Shown: positions 24,015 through 36,190 of the stretch, one piece after another
Layout of the letters: each line of letters opens with the position of its first letter
Position numbering within the stretch: position 1 is the stretch's first letter
Assembly (NCBI GenBank): GCA_025201765.1
Contig: MU623375.1
Location: forward strand, 217,552-281,551
Direction of reading: 5' to 3'
DNA from: Daldinia sp. FL1419
Lineage: Eukaryota > Ascomycota > Sordariomycetes > Xylariales > Hypoxylaceae
Length of the DNA: 64,000 nucleotides
Made by a program: the position numbers and the translations under genes
Notes under the pieces: model-generated
Told to the model about the DNA's origin: nothing
Databases searched by the model: none
Seen by the model: only the letters and a program-made list of their open reading frames with translations

Positions 24015-25568
24015 ACAGAATCCAACCAATACACATGAGCCCAGGTTAGCGCGCGAACACCCAATCTGAGACCCTTGATGAGACAAATGGGTCGAACCAC
24101 CAGATAGGAGTCCATGTGAGATCTTCATGCAAGACTTCGGTATTACTTGCTCTGGGCAACATTAGACAAGATCATTTAGTAGGTATCGATAGAAAATGGG
24201 TTGCGTAACGCAGATCCAAACACATCGTGACAGGGGCACATAGTTGCCTTCCCTTTTCGGATCTCACACCCTAGATGAACATAGATATATGCTATCTGCA
24301 CCTGCACCAGCACCAGTACCACCCGAGGGCCTATCTTGCTTGGCTTATTCTCTACGAAGCAGATGTCGCCGTCGGAGGTGAAAGACTCGCGGTATATAAA
24401 GGGGCAACCCGGACCATAGGTAGTCGCGCCGGAGCGGCACGACGACGCGTATAGCAATGTGATTGGATGGACGGCTCAGCTCACTGGGCGGCAGATCGGC
24501 AATGCTGCACGGGCATCACCTGCCTATCAGCGCAAGATCTGCTACCTAGATTTTGTCAAGTTGTATGGACCGCAGCTTGCCTAGGTAGACAAGTACCTAC
24601 CTCTAAAATAAACAGGCTTCGATCTCAGCTTGAAGAAGCTTTCAATTAGCGTATCTTATATTTGTGGGAATCGACACCATATATCTGGGGATATTCGAGC
24701 CCGTTCCATCCCGTCGAGGGGAGGGTTAATGGTTAATGTTAGTGATATGACTTGTTCTCGTAGTCACATCAGGAATTATACATAGCTTCCTTTTCGTTTA
24801 CCTACCCCCATTACTTTACCAACGGAAACCACATGGCGAGTTTCAAGAGCCTCATGATCTCATTTTGCTAGACGATTCCCGGGAATGAAAGTTATCACTG
24901 ACCCTGATTTATCTTTCTGTGAAATTTTTGGTATTCCGTTAGAGTATCAAGTTAGAATTACCTAGTTATAAGTTGGAGGATGACGCGGGAAGCATATTCG
25001 TCTGTTGTCAGTTAAATCGCGCCGTTATAGACGTTGGCAAGGCCAAATATTTTTATTCCGAACGATACTACTTTGACGGATTTCAACTATCTTCAGAGAT
25101 CGATAAGATGTAAGCTGGGGGGCGTCCGTATACGAATGTTGGTCGTAAATCGGTCGGAAAGTCCATGCGACAAATTAAACGGCATTATAAAAGAGACTTA
25201 GCAATTTCTTGAGTTAAGAATTTCAGGCAGGGAGAAATCAACGGACCGCTATGACTCGAGCGAGATCGTCAGGGATTACCGTATTCTGGCTTTCGAGATG
25301 CTTGACGAAAGGTAAAGATCTTCCCCGCAGTTCTATTCAGACGGAGACGGACCGGGTCCGAACCCCTGACCACATGGTCCAAGGCAACGAATAATAAGGG
25401 TAAGCGGATTCGGCCCGTGCTGGTAATTCCCGTAAGCCGGCATGGCTTTATAAAATTCTTACGCTTGATGTCCAATGTTGTCATCTCATAAGCCTAACAA
25501 TCGCATTCTAGAGTGCTTGACTTGCCTTCGAGAATAGCTACCATATACTTTGTCGCGAAAGACTCACG
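24015..25568. other. Intergenic between two divergent secreted-enzyme genes
   Basis: About 1.5 kb separating the ribonuclease (minus) from the GMC oxidoreductase (plus). No gene supported. A TATATAAAG at about 24392 precedes only a 60-codon frame without known features. TATAAAAG at 25186-25193 is a possible distant core element for the GMC gene. Confidence 0.5.
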
Positions 25569-27520
25569 TTGGCGATGGGACTATTAATTTCTCTAGTGTT
25601 GATTTCTCTCGGCGTCCCAGTACGATGCGAGACTTTCGACTATGTGATCGCCGGTGCCGGTACGTGCGGGCTTCTGCTAGCAAACCGGTTGTCGGAAGAT
25701 CCGAGTATTAAAGTCGCGGTTATCGAGCCGGGTGATGATGTTCGTAATAACCCTAACGTCACCGACGTTGGCGCATTCCTTCGTGCTTTCAATACGGAGA
25801 TCGATTGGCAGTACAATACGACACCACAACCAGGGGCTAACAATAAGTCCATCCCTTTCCACGCCGGCAAAGCCATTGGAGGGACTAGTACGATCAACGG
25901 TAAATCTTCCAGAGTCCAATTCCCCTAGGCGAGACAGCTAACCGTATAGGGATGACTTACATCCGGGGCGACAAGGCCGAGTTTGACGCCTGGGAATCTC
26001 TTGGGAATGACGATTGGAACTGGGAGATATTATACCCCTACTTCAAGCGGGTCGAACAGTTTTCGCCCCCTACGGCAGCTCAGCAAGCTGCTGGTGCCAG
26101 TTTTGATGCGGAATATCATGGGAAAGATGGCTTGATGAAAACGGGATTCCCATTCAGACTTATCAACGGATCCTTCTATGAACTGGCACAACAGACCTGG
26201 GAAAGCCTTGGCTATCCCTTAAATCAAGATGTCAATAGTGGCGAAACGCGCGGGTTTGGTGTTTGGCCGCAGACATTAGACAGAGATCAAAATATTAGGG
26301 AAGATGCCGCCCGAGCATTTTACTATCCTATCGAGAAGAGACCTAACCTCAAGGTTATTAAGGGGATAGCGACGAAAGTAACTTGGATGAATTCATTAGC
26401 AGGTATTAGTGTGCACGCGGCTAATGGTCTTGAATATCTTGATCCCGCCGGTCAAACAATTACTATTAACGTGACGAACGAAGTTATACTCTCCACTGGA
26501 TCATTGAGAAGCCCTCTCATACTCGAGCGCTCAGGTATTGGAAACCCAAAGTAAGATGGTTCAGTTTTCGGTCGTACCCTGGGTACCCACGTACTTCTAC
26601 ATATTAACACACCAGCCAGTATCCTTCAGCAGTACGGTATAGAAGCCAAGGTTGACCTCCCCGGAGTAGGCGAGAATTTACAGGACCAACCAAACGTCGC
26701 GCTCGAGTATACATCGAACATGAGCATAACAGGGACCGCGCCCTATGTAACCTTTGCTACAGCCGAAGATATATTCGGCGAACATACCTCCGCCATCGCA
26801 GAGGAAACGTCTGCTGAATTATCTGAATGGGCTCGGAAGGTATCGGAAGCTAATAACGGAGCTATCAATTCCCATCAACTAGAAAAGATATTCCGCATAC
26901 AACATGATCTAATGTTCAAGGCTAAAATTACCATTGCCGAAAGTCTAACGTCAGCTTCTGGCAATGTTCTTCTATCGGCATTTTGGCCCTTGCTACCCTT
27001 CTCACGGGGTAGTGTTCATCTCAGATCAGCCGAGACCAACGATCCTGCGATCGACCCAAAGTACTTCCTGGTCGATTTCGATCTCAACATCCAAATTAAG
27101 CTAGGGCGACTTTCACAAAGTCTCTGGTATACGAGCCCGATCAACAATCTTGTAGTTGGTGACTTAGTCCCTAGAGACGAAACTCTACCCCGCAACGCTA
27201 CCGACGCTCAGTGGGCGGCCTTCATCACAAGCACCGGTAAGATATTGCACTAGCGCGTGTGGAATCCTGTATACTGACCGTGCTCGTTAGTATCCCCTAA
27301 CCACCACCCTATAGGGACCCTCTCGATGATGTCCCGGGGGCTAGGCGGAGTCGTCGACCATCAGTTCAAAGTATATGGGACCTCTAACGTTCGTGTTATC
27401 GACGCATCGGTATTGCCAATGCAGATCAGTGGTCATTTAACAGCGACACTTTATGCTATGTCTGAGAGGGCAGCTGAATTCATCAAGAGTTCATATTATG
27501 AGAACCTTGGTTATGTTTGA
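25569..27520 (+). CDS. Secreted GMC-family FAD oxidoreductase
   Basis: Oxidises an alcohol or sugar with FAD, passing electrons to O2 or another acceptor (glucose-methanol-choline family, CAZy AA3-like). Exons 25569-25899, 25950-26550, 26620-27236, 27291-27520; introns 50, 69 and 54 bp; phases agree and give 592 aa, normal for the family. Seen: signal peptide (first 20 residues), FAD-binding GAGTCG (29-34), GMC signature 1 GKAIGGTSTING across the first splice, signature 2 including ILSTGSLRSPLILERSGIGNP, GVGENLQDQPN, the active-site NHHPIGT (His about 522) and the second active-site residue in SGHLTAT (His about 565). Without splicing the frame looks broken three times; splicing restores it. 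The exact substrate is unknown. Confidence 0.92.
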
Positions 27521-28692
27521 CTTTCTATGGTCTTTCACGCAAGCTGAAGACGTATAAGTTATGAAGGCATATAAATCTAGATATAGAGGAACGCAACCAT
27601 GTCTTTAGTTCTTCTAGTTACCTATCTATTGACGTCGTAAGATTATACCCGCTATTCGAACGCTTGCCAATCTTCTCAGGCCCTTTGGCTATCATAGACC
27701 CAAGCATTTCCACAGACTCTTAACACAGCAAACGCTTTGGCAATAACCTCTTAATCACGCGGGATTGCACCCAAGCCCTTTCAAGGTGTTGCTTAACACA
27801 CAAACAGAACTGAATTGAATACAGATATCCTAGACGATGACATAAAAAGATTCCTCCATAGTATACCCAAAATGGAGTATTGACCTAGTTTAACAAAAGG
27901 CCCCAATATCCTGAGATTTGTAAGCTACTATAATTTCAAGTTAAACATCGCTCGCTCCTCAATTCCATGCCACCATTATAATGCAGTATCCAAGTGTATC
28001 GTAAACTCGTAAGTGTTTCTGATAATCAGAAACATAAATGTTCTCTGGACAGAGACTTGGGGTAACGGACACCCTCAATCGTAAAATAACTCCGTATCCT
28101 CACTAATAGCTCCGGGTTATAATAAGTGAGGTTTTCATTTTCCTCGAAAGAACGTAGGTATGTACTCCACATAACTACTTGTACGTTAAGTAGTGCATAT
28201 AGCTCAATGTTAGGAGAGCTAATAGCGCTTTCGGCTTTATATGTATGCGAATTGATGCGATGGTGGTGATGGATCGTAAACGAGACGGAGAGTTTGGCCG
28301 CATAAGCCCAAGCCCGAATAGAGTAAGCAGCGGACCATACCTATCGCCCGGGCAATGGAATTTATGGTTGGAGAGACAATAGACCGACTGTTCGAATCGA
28401 CCCCACGCAAAACTCATGTTGCTGCTGAAATACATCCGAATCCAACCCAAGGAAACGGCTCTAAGCTCTGCCGATTATAAGATTATGATCGGTAACTCGA
28501 ATAAGTGGGAGATCAATTACGGTAATAGGGCTTTCTTCGCGATTCCCAAATCTGAAAAACATATACCCTCATAAGTAGGTACCTACGAGGATATGTCATT
28601 TACACCCCCGAGACACATCCTACACGCGCAGGCAGCTAGATCCTATTTGGCTTCTTTTCCCGTTACCAAAACTAGTAATAGCAGCGAGTCCT
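27521..28692. other. Intergenic, about 1.2 kb
   Basis: No gene supported. Contains AT-rich sequence and one TAGGTACCTA palindrome near 28575-28586. The minus-strand frame 28175-28450 has no recognisable features. Confidence 0.55.
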
Positions 28693-28986
28693 CTAGACGG
28701 CGTTACTTCTCTCTTGTCTCTGCTCCCTCATCATGAGGATAATGCCGGCACCGATGAAAAGCACCGCCAGTATACAAACCGCAGGGACCAGAGCAGCGGC
28801 GTATGTTCTTTGAAGTTCAGGCGAAACGCCATTCCACGCTTTTGCCCATTCGGGGAGGGGAATTGTTCCGCCTTGTACCAACCATGCGATGATAAAGATG
28901 GCGAATAGAGCAAGGGCAAATGCCGTTTGGAGGAACCCGAGAAGAGAACGTCGGAAAGATGAAAGTTGGCGTCTTGAGTTGGCCAT
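28693..28986 (-). CDS. Small two-TM membrane protein
   Basis: 97 aa, family not recognised. Arg/Ser-rich N-terminus, a membrane helix at about 18-38 (FALALFAIFIIAWL), a short loop with two Trp (LPEWAKAWNGVSPELQ), a second helix at about 65-85 (LVPAVCILAVLFIGAGIILMM) and a charged tail (REQRQERSNAV). The clean two-helix topology with a basic start and no low complexity argues for a real gene despite its size. Orientation and location in the cell are unknown. No intron needed. Confidence 0.6.
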   Translation of the reverse strand: MANSRRQLSSFRRSLLGFLQTAFALALFAIFIIAWLVQGGTIPLPEWAKAWNGVSPELQRTYAAALVPAVCILAVLFIGAGIILMMREQRQERSNAV

Positions 28987-29329
28987 CTCCGTTATCTCCG
29001 ATCTTAGTAAGAGGTCTTTGTCACATATTTTATCTTCGTGGGGAGGGGATTTGGATTAGAAGAAGAGGCGAAACCGCGGAGACCAGACGAGAAATCGTAT
29101 GTAGGACTGAGCGGGCGCCTGGGGGTTTTAGATAAAGTCGAGTACATATGCACAAGTTGGCCGGAGCCCCAAGGCTGGCTGAGGAGCTGACCGGTGGGTA
29201 GCTTCGGGATGTTCGGACACTACGTGTTTGTCTTGCCATGTAAGGTAGCAGGCTCTAAGTGTGATTGGTCAACTTGACTTACAAGTGGTGTAGGACTTTG
29301 TACTAACTATTTCTAAATATTTCCATATA
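28987..29329. other. Upstream region of the two-TM protein gene
   Basis: About 340 bp between the small membrane protein gene and the MITE. Presumed promoter; no gene seen. Confidence 0.4.
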
Positions 29330-29722
29330 TCCCTCGAGGTGCGAGAGTGGCACAGTGGGGCGGGCTAAAAAACTACTAGTAGTTTGATTGGTCCAAAAGC
29401 TCATATACAACGAAAATAACCTCACCTAATATTATAAAAATCTATTCAGCACAACAAAATACCCAAATTTAAGTTATAATAATTAATAATTAGTTTTAAT
29501 AGATATATATTTAATTATATTTTATTATAATAATTTTTTTAGGTTAGATTTTCAACGTTTTTGTTGCAAAAGGTGTATTATATTGATTTATAGGGCTGAT
29601 AAATATTGGTACTTATGGCATAGGCAAAATTTAGTGCAAAGGCATGTAGTTACATTTCAATAATTCCTGATTGGACAAAATCTTTAGCGCGCCCCACTGT
29701 GCCACTCTCGCACCTCGAGGGA
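29330..29722. mobile_element. Tc1/mariner-like MITE with 40-bp inverted repeats
   Basis: 393-bp element with 40-bp terminal inverted repeats (29330-29369 and 29683-29722) that differ at one position; they begin TCCCTCGAGGTGCGAGAG and contain CAGTGGGGCG. TA stands immediately outside each end (29328-29329 and 29723-29724), as expected of a TA target duplication. The interior is AT-rich (TATAATAATTAATAAT-like), with no reading frame. Size, inverted repeats and TA target point to a non-autonomous Tc1/mariner element. The CAGTGGG core recalls impala/mimp ends from Fusarium, but here the inverted repeat extends 22 bp further out. Confidence 0.85.
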
Positions 29723-29724
29723 TA

Positions 29725-30542
29725 GTACAAAGCCGTTAGCAGGATTAAACGGATCCGGCCTCAGATATACAACCAATTATTAGAATGAAAGCAGTTTATC
29801 CAGTAATTGTTCTATGTACCTACCTCCGAGTATAGCAATTATCCACGTTGGAATGAATGTTCTGATAAACGCACAGCAAGTTGGCCCTGGCTAACGACGA
29901 AGCATTCTCGATCAAGTCCATTCTTGTGTTCCAAGGAACTGTGGCTTTTAATCAAGCCCTATAAACAGTTCTATTTCTTTTAAATTGGAAAACTCAATAC
30001 CTTTGGCATTTTTTAGTCAATGCGTCAACGGGTAGAATGATAATTGAGATATTAATATTACCACCAGGTTGGGTAAACTCTTTTCTGCCAAAAAAGAACC
30101 GAAGAATGGACAGCGGACAGCGGACAGCATTCGGTATATTCCAACGCTTCATAGATTATCAAGATAGCTTATTTACCCGCGCCTTCCCTTCGATAATTCG
30201 AGTCGGGAATCTTAAAACAACTCAATGACGAATATAGTCTCAAGCTGCCTGTCGCACTCATTCAGGTGATGAGCGAATTAAATGGATAGGTATCTCCTCT
30301 GCTCCTTAGGTAATAATTACGGACCAAGCTTATGATCATGTGGAACCATTCGACGTCACTAAGTAACTAACCGTTAGTGCAGATCGATCCCCGCTTGGCT
30401 GGGCGGGCGGGGCGGAGTCCAATAATCTTGGCTTAAATCCCAGTCATAACCTCCTTCGCATGATACATGTGACTGATCGGCGTTAAGGACAGTCTCTGTC
30501 ACAACATTGAAAGCTCTACTAATAGTGAAAGAAAGGTTCGGA
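29725..30542. other. Upstream region of the nucleotidase gene
   Basis: About 820 bp; no gene seen. Three tandem GGACAGC units lie at 30108-30128. An in-frame extension 5' of the chosen nucleotidase start (30507-30542) is not favoured. Confidence 0.5.
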
Positions 30543-31742
30543 ATGGACAGCCCGTATTCTAAAGAGCTACAGGTTGCTATTGCTGCAGTCCAATCAGCAG
30601 CTAAGCTCAGCCAAGCAGTCATCTCGGTTGAAGACAAGGGAATCATCGAGAAAGACGACCTCAGTCCGGTCACGGTGGCCGACTTTGCCATTCAGGCATT
30701 GCTAACCGCCACTATTCACCATGCTTTCCCCGACGATAAATTTGTCGGAGAGGAGTCTGCCGCAGACTTGCGAGCAAATCCTATTCTACTAGATCGGGTC
30801 TGGGAATTACTTCAAAGACTCCAAGATGACCAAGAAAAGTCTCTTTGCAAGCTACCTGAGACCCCCGACCAGATGTGCGAGATGATTGATTGGTGCGGTT
30901 TCGGTGAACCTGGTGGACCGCAAGCTGGCAGGGTCTGGGTCTTCGACCCGATCGACGGCACAAAAACGTTTGTCCGTCGCGAAGCATACGCGATAAACGT
31001 TGCGTTACTCCAAGGGAGCAGCCAGGTACTCGGCGTCGTCGGTTGTCCCACTATCTCCGTCCACGCAACAGCCCCCATCACAAACACGTCCATAGACCCA
31101 ACGGGCCGTGGATGCATCGTATTCGCCGTGAAAGGATATGGCACCTACGTCCGCGCGTTAGTAGTACCGTCACCGGACCACGTCCACATCCGCAAGATCG
31201 AGCCACATGCTGAAGCCGAATCGCCTCAGATCCTGCAGCCAGTATCTTGTTATAACATGCTGGACTCGGGGGTGGATGACGTCCATCAACTGATTATGGA
31301 TAAGTTAAATATCGAAAATAGAGGGTGCGATCTTCTCGCATGGGTTCTTCGATGGGTAACCCTCGGCATTGGGCTCGCGAATATGACCGTTTGGGTTTAC
31401 AAGCAGCGAAGTAGAACGGGGAAAATATGGGATCACGCAGGAGCTAGTACGTTCTCCCCTTTCCCAAAGCATCGGGACACGTTTAGTGCTCAAAATATTA
31501 GAAGCGGTTACTAACTTTAGGTGTCTAAAGTGCTTCTGTTTGAAGAGATTGGCGGTAAAATTACGGATATCGATGGGAAACCTATTGATCTTGGTGTGGG
31601 AAGAAAGATGAGCGCCAATCATGGCTTCGTTGCTGCACCAAGGGCGCTCCATTCTACTGTTCTAGAAACTGTTCAGAACGTGCTGCGCGAACAGGGGAAG
31701 GGCCATTTACTTGATTCAGCTAGTAGAAATGCACCCCTTTAG
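30543..31742 (+). CDS. 3'(2'),5'-bisphosphate nucleotidase (MET22/HAL2-like)
   Basis: Removes the 3' phosphate of PAP/PAPS, clearing the by-product of sulfate assimilation (inositol monophosphatase superfamily). Exons 30543-31446 and 31531-31742; an 84-bp intron with a CTAAC branch sequence joins WDHAGA to MLLFEEIGGKITD; 371 aa, close to yeast Met22 (357). Start chosen at MDSPYSKELQVA, where relatives begin. Seen: SPVTVADFA (Asp 47), the metal ligand Glu in GEES (69-72), the signature DPIDGT (135-140) and WDHAG near the splice. All metal-binding motifs are present. Relatives are sensitive to Li+/Na+. The segment between LNIENRGCDLL and IGLANMTVWVY diverges from what I expect, so a small substrate shift is possible. 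Confidence 0.9.
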
Positions 31743-32234
31743 ATTATATTATTCACGTAAGGATTGCTGAATCCTTCAGGCATCTAGGAATAAAAGTATA
31801 GCGGAACCGTTATAAATATTTTACCTTGCAGAGTTACCTCCCTTATTCATAATCGGAACCCTTTCTATGCATACAACAATACACATTTAAGACTGAGACT
31901 TACAATAGTAGACTATGATGACAATAAATTTATTCTTGAATACGTAGGTACCTATAAACCCCGGTTATCTGACAGTTCTCGAGATAGACATAAACATAAT
32001 ATGCTCAAGTCATGATAAGGGGTGGTAGCTTTGGTGGTGCGCATACGCCATACCTACTATTAACCTGATACATGAAGCGTATGATCTTGGATAATACGGG
32101 ACTTGTAAGCTAAAAATTTTGGCCCAATAATGATATCATGCACACCTACCTATTTAGGTAGCTAAATTGTCAGAAACCAAATGTCCAGGCACTTACACTA
32201 GATCTGAAGAAAACGTGGGGGCTTACGGCTAGTC
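31743..32234. other. Convergent intergenic region
   Basis: About 490 bp between the nucleotidase (plus) and the kinase-like gene (minus). No gene; probably 3' untranslated regions. One ACGTAGGTACCTA tract near 31942. Confidence 0.5.
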
Positions 32235-34141
32235 CTAATTATAGAGGTCATCGTCATCAGGAATATTAGGGGGCTCAGGCCCAGGTGGTTGATATGCAAC
32301 AGGTTGTAAGAATACAACCTCCTCACCTGGTGGTGCCGGTGGTGCCGGTGGTGCTGGTGGTGGTCCGGGTGGTCCGGGTGGTCCCCCGTCTTCGTCGGAC
32401 GAGGTATCGGCGGGTCCACCAATATCAAATATGTTGTCATCGTCATCCGGGAAAAACACCGGTTCTTGTACTGGCATTGGTATTATCGGTGGTTGCTCTG
32501 CTAGCATCACCCCTGGTCCGCGGTCGTCAGGTGCGTCGTAAATCATAAGCTGTAGGAAAGCTCTAACGGAAACGTCCGTCTCTCGGGCGACCCCACTATA
32601 GAACTCTTGGTCTCTCCTCAGAGCTTCCCTCTCAATCTGTTCAAGCAAATATCCAAGATTGATTGGCACGTTGGGGTCTGTACACATCCAGTATCCGATG
32701 AGATTCTTCATATCTAGGTCAATAGTGTCTCTGTCGTATATGTGCGCAGCTTCTGTCATGACGCCGTTTTGTATCGCCGGGTGCTCCATAGACAGTTGAA
32801 GTATTTGTCCGTTTTTATCGCCCATGGCTAACATAAATAGTAACTGTGAAAAGGGGTTTAATTAGCGTATAACCTTTCATCGAGGATACGTGTGTTCTTG
32901 CTTACTCTTCCCATCATGTACAAGTTTTCCTTTGGGCCCCGTTGGTCCATTTCGATATGCGCATGCGACCAACCGACGAGGTTTAGAGGGACTACCAAGT
33001 CGTGCTCCGGAAAGCCGCCAGGGCTACCAATTAAGAAGTTATTGTCTTGCATGGTTCCGTGAACCAGGTGCCTCGCCGCGCCCGCATCTGGTGGGACAGT
33101 TTCTAGCCTCGGATCTGGTATTTCTCCCCCCAACCTAGCGTTGATATCCTCTGCTGACGGTCGCCCGTACGCCATCGCTACAGCTGCTCTTACCACTTGG
33201 AGATGTTAGAATTGAAAAATTTCAAGGTGGGATGTAATAGAATAGAAGACATGTATGGAGAAAGAAAAAGGAGTGACGTACTGCAGAGGGCGAAAGACCA
33301 AAGGATTCGGTTTGGTACATCGAGGTTATGATATCCGACCCTCTCAATAAACCTATTTAGGGTTCCATTCTCGAGGAACTCCGATATTATATAAGGGTAG
33401 TCATCCAGCGCTGTCAAGTTCAACTCCTGGATAAATTTTTGGGTGGTCATCTTACGATCACGCTTTTTCCTTCTGAGTCGCGACGGGATATGAGTACGCT
33501 TAACTGCTTTCTTGGTTGCTTCCTTAGTCCTTAGGGTTAGCCGTCGAAACAGTCCAGAGATACCAGTTGCGCCTTCAGCAGGAGCGTCCCCAGGAGGAGC
33601 GTTCTCAGCAGGAGCGTTACCCCCTTGCCCTTCTTCGTCCTCTGATTCGGAGTCAAATTGACAGGTGGCGATCGGGTTTAAGATATGTACTGAGGGATGC
33701 ATTCCCTGTCAAACTGTTAGCATAGCGAGCCTGGAGTCAGACATGGTATGGGACCCAAACCTCAATTGTCTCGATCTCGTTCCTTATCAGGTCCTCAGCC
33801 ATGGTGCTCAGGGCTCTCTTTATGATCAATCTACGATATCGAGTCTTAGTTACATGGCCTTCCTTAACCCCTAAGCGAACGACTACGTTTCTCATACTGA
33901 TATTGTAAAGCTTCTCATATTTCCACATCGAGGTTGGGACATTGAAGGCCGTTTTTAATTCGTTCAAATTTCTATAGATTTCGTTAGCTCGGAGCAGGTG
34001 ATGCCTCTGACCTGGTGCGAGCGGTGGAACCGGTATTATAAGCTGATCCATAATGGATTGTACCTTTGTCGTTGAAGGGCTATGGATATTGTTGGGCGAT
34101 GTGCCAAAATATGCCGATGAGGTGGATGAGATGTAAGACAA
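32235..34141 (-). CDS. Protein-kinase-like protein, probable pseudokinase
   Basis: Proposed exons, read from the right: 34141-33761 (or -33743), 33705-33282, 33195-32906, 32843-32235, about 567 aa in phase. N-terminal part has a kinase beta-3-like RLIIKRA (Lys about 108) and alpha-C-like AEDLIRNEIE (Glu about 122); after an acidic/Lys-rich insert comes a hinge-like YPYIISEFLENGTLNRFI. The catalytic loop, usually H-x-D-x4-N, reads HGTMQDNNFL (about 314-323), with Thr where the base Asp should be. The metal-binding DFG is replaced by VGW (342-344). Hence probably catalytically dead, acting as a scaffold or regulator. The C-terminus is Pro-rich then acidic (PAPPAPPAPP; DDDDLYN). Similar divergent kinase folds are expanded in Sordariomycetes. 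Intron 1 donor is uncertain. Confidence 0.75.
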
Positions 34142-35218
34142 CGCATGGAATGGCTACGACCGAGTAGTTATAAGTACGAATCTATTGAAAACACAGTATA
34201 ATCGATACCTTTATCTTTTCTTATTCCATATAAAGAAAATCTATGGTGAATTGGCGCAGGGTTTTTATAACTTAGGTAGCGACAAATTCACGCTAACGTC
34301 GTTGTTTTAAACTTGAGAGGAAACTACGTCGCATATTATCTTTCTATAGGTTGGATAGATTGGTGTAATGACGTTGTGGCTCTATGTAGTGTTGCGTATT
34401 TTAACACGGCGGCAGATATCTTACCTGTATCCGATCTCATAGTGTATTGTAAATTCCACGTTGAGTCAATAGGGGCGCAATCTTTTGTCTATCATGGTAC
34501 ATAGTACCCTCAGGGCAGAATGCCGTCAAAAAGTGCCTAACACAGCAATTCATATAATAAAGGGTTTCTACAATACAGTGCGCAAAATAAAATTCAAGAA
34601 AAATATTCTAATAAGAATTCTACTTAGGCATGATTTGATTGAGTTATGACAATAGAAAGGTGAGTTGTGTGGTAAACGAATCGGCACCTCGTTTACCTGC
34701 CAACCTGCCTGAAGCTTTTATGCCAAGAGGTTGTCTAACCAATTGAAGGTTAGGCCTACCACTAGCTTCTTGCCCGGCCAACCAAGAAAGAGTAAAGCTC
34801 CAATTACAGTAGCTTGGGGCGTGGTTGTAGTGGTTAGTGATTGTTTTGATAAGTAAGCCTACCTAGGCAGGTACAATACCTACATAAGTACCTACCTAGC
34901 TATGGATCTAACCATTCAATTTGTACCGCGACAACATCATTTCTTTCAATATCCAATTTCTCAGGCTTGCCTCACATACGCGTAGCATTTCCGTGTTCTC
35001 TCGCTCAAAACCTCTACTATTTCTCACCCGTCATTCATTGGCGTACTATCTCGTTTGTCTATCATCTGCTTTCAGTATTTTGATTTCCAAGCCGCAATTC
35101 GCAAACCATTCCTTGATCAACACCATCAATATTAGCATTAGGCATAGCCCCCTTCCTAACTTACTCGCCGTAGTCCACGGACGTCGCATACATACCTTAT
35201 AACATCATAATTGAAGAT
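34142..35218. other. Divergent intergenic region, about 1.1 kb
   Basis: Separates the kinase-like gene (minus) and the BTB gene (plus); presumably carries both promoters. A TAGGCAGGTAC/TACCTACCTAGC tract lies at about 34860-34905. No gene supported. Confidence 0.5.
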
Positions 35219-36190
35219 ATGGCTGAGGAATTCGTTGAAGACACTGCTGAGCAGCAGCAAAGCAACCCGGGCGCCGATGTCGAAATGGGCGAGGGCGAGG
35301 AGGCAGAGGGAACGGTTGCTAGGAACGGTAGCGGAGACCTACCCTTTGCCGAAGGAGCTGATATCGAGCCGCGTGCTAGTTTTATCAATTATCTTATCAG
35401 TCCAGTCGTAACTCTGGTTGTTGGCAATGGCGAGACGGAGACTATCCTATCTGCTCACCAGGCACTGCTCACCCAAAGCCCTTTCTTCTTCGATGCATGC
35501 GCAGCCTTCACCGACGATGGAAGTGTACGTCTCACCCTATATTTTGGAACTAGTTATTGCAATTCTACATTTTACTGCCTTCTAACGCTTTTCTACAGCC
35601 GCGACAGATAGAGCTCGCCAACGAAGAATTAGACGCCGTCGGCTGTTTCTTAGAATTCCTCTATACCGGCGATTACTTCCCTAGAAAACTACCAGGGCAG
35701 CGGCTATTAGAACAGGATCCAACTATCCCGGCCGTCGATGAGACGGGCGAGCAGCTCCTGAAGCATGCGCGCGTCTATACCTTGGCTGAGAAGTTTGGAA
35801 TGGAAAAGCTGAAGAGCCTTGCAAGCAGCAAGATCCACTGCGTCAACTCCACGGCTAAGGGAGAAATCACTTATGCGCGTTACATTTATCAATACACCAA
35901 CAAAGAAGATACGACGGTCCGGGCTCCCGTGGCCAACTTTTGGGCTACCCGCAGTCATACGTTACGCGCAGAAGCAGAGGAAGAATTCCGCTCGCTATGC
36001 TTGGAATTTCCTCAATTTGGTTACGATGTGCTTAGTAAGTCTTTGGAGTGCCCGAATATCTTCATAAATATCGCAAACCTAACAAATTTTAGCTCGTGTG
36101 CTGGACGAGAAGCTCAAGCGAGAACGAAACGACAAATTACATCCAGCGATGGGGAGCGGGCGAAAGCGAGCTCGCCACAGCAATGTATAG
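35219..36190 (+). CDS. BTB/POZ domain protein with basic C-terminal tail
   Basis: BTB domains dimerise and often recruit Cullin-3 or chromatin partners. Exons 35219-35524, 35599-36034, 36093-36190; introns 74 and 58 bp; 279 aa. Acidic N-terminus (1-50), then the BTB fold: SPVVTLVVGNGETETILSAH, LLTQSPFFFDACAAF, then after the splice IELANEELDAVGCFLEFLYTGDY, and HARVYTLAEKFGMEKLKSLA (third helix pair). After a helical region the last exon adds a basic, nuclear-signal-like tail (DEKLKRERNDK, GSGRKRARHSNV). The shorter reading without the last intron would run into unrelated sequence. No partner domain (Kelch, MATH, zinc finger) is present. Such stand-alone fungal BTB proteins are common and mostly uncharacterised. 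Confidence 0.88.

Noticed and set aside
25340..25400. tRNA-like T-arm (GGTTCGGACCC) on the minus strand
   Set aside because: No box A, acceptor stem or anticodon arm at the right spacing.
25569..27520. GMC gene as a pseudogene with three frame breaks
   Set aside because: Each break coincides with a good GT..AG intron whose removal restores phase and the family's conserved motifs.
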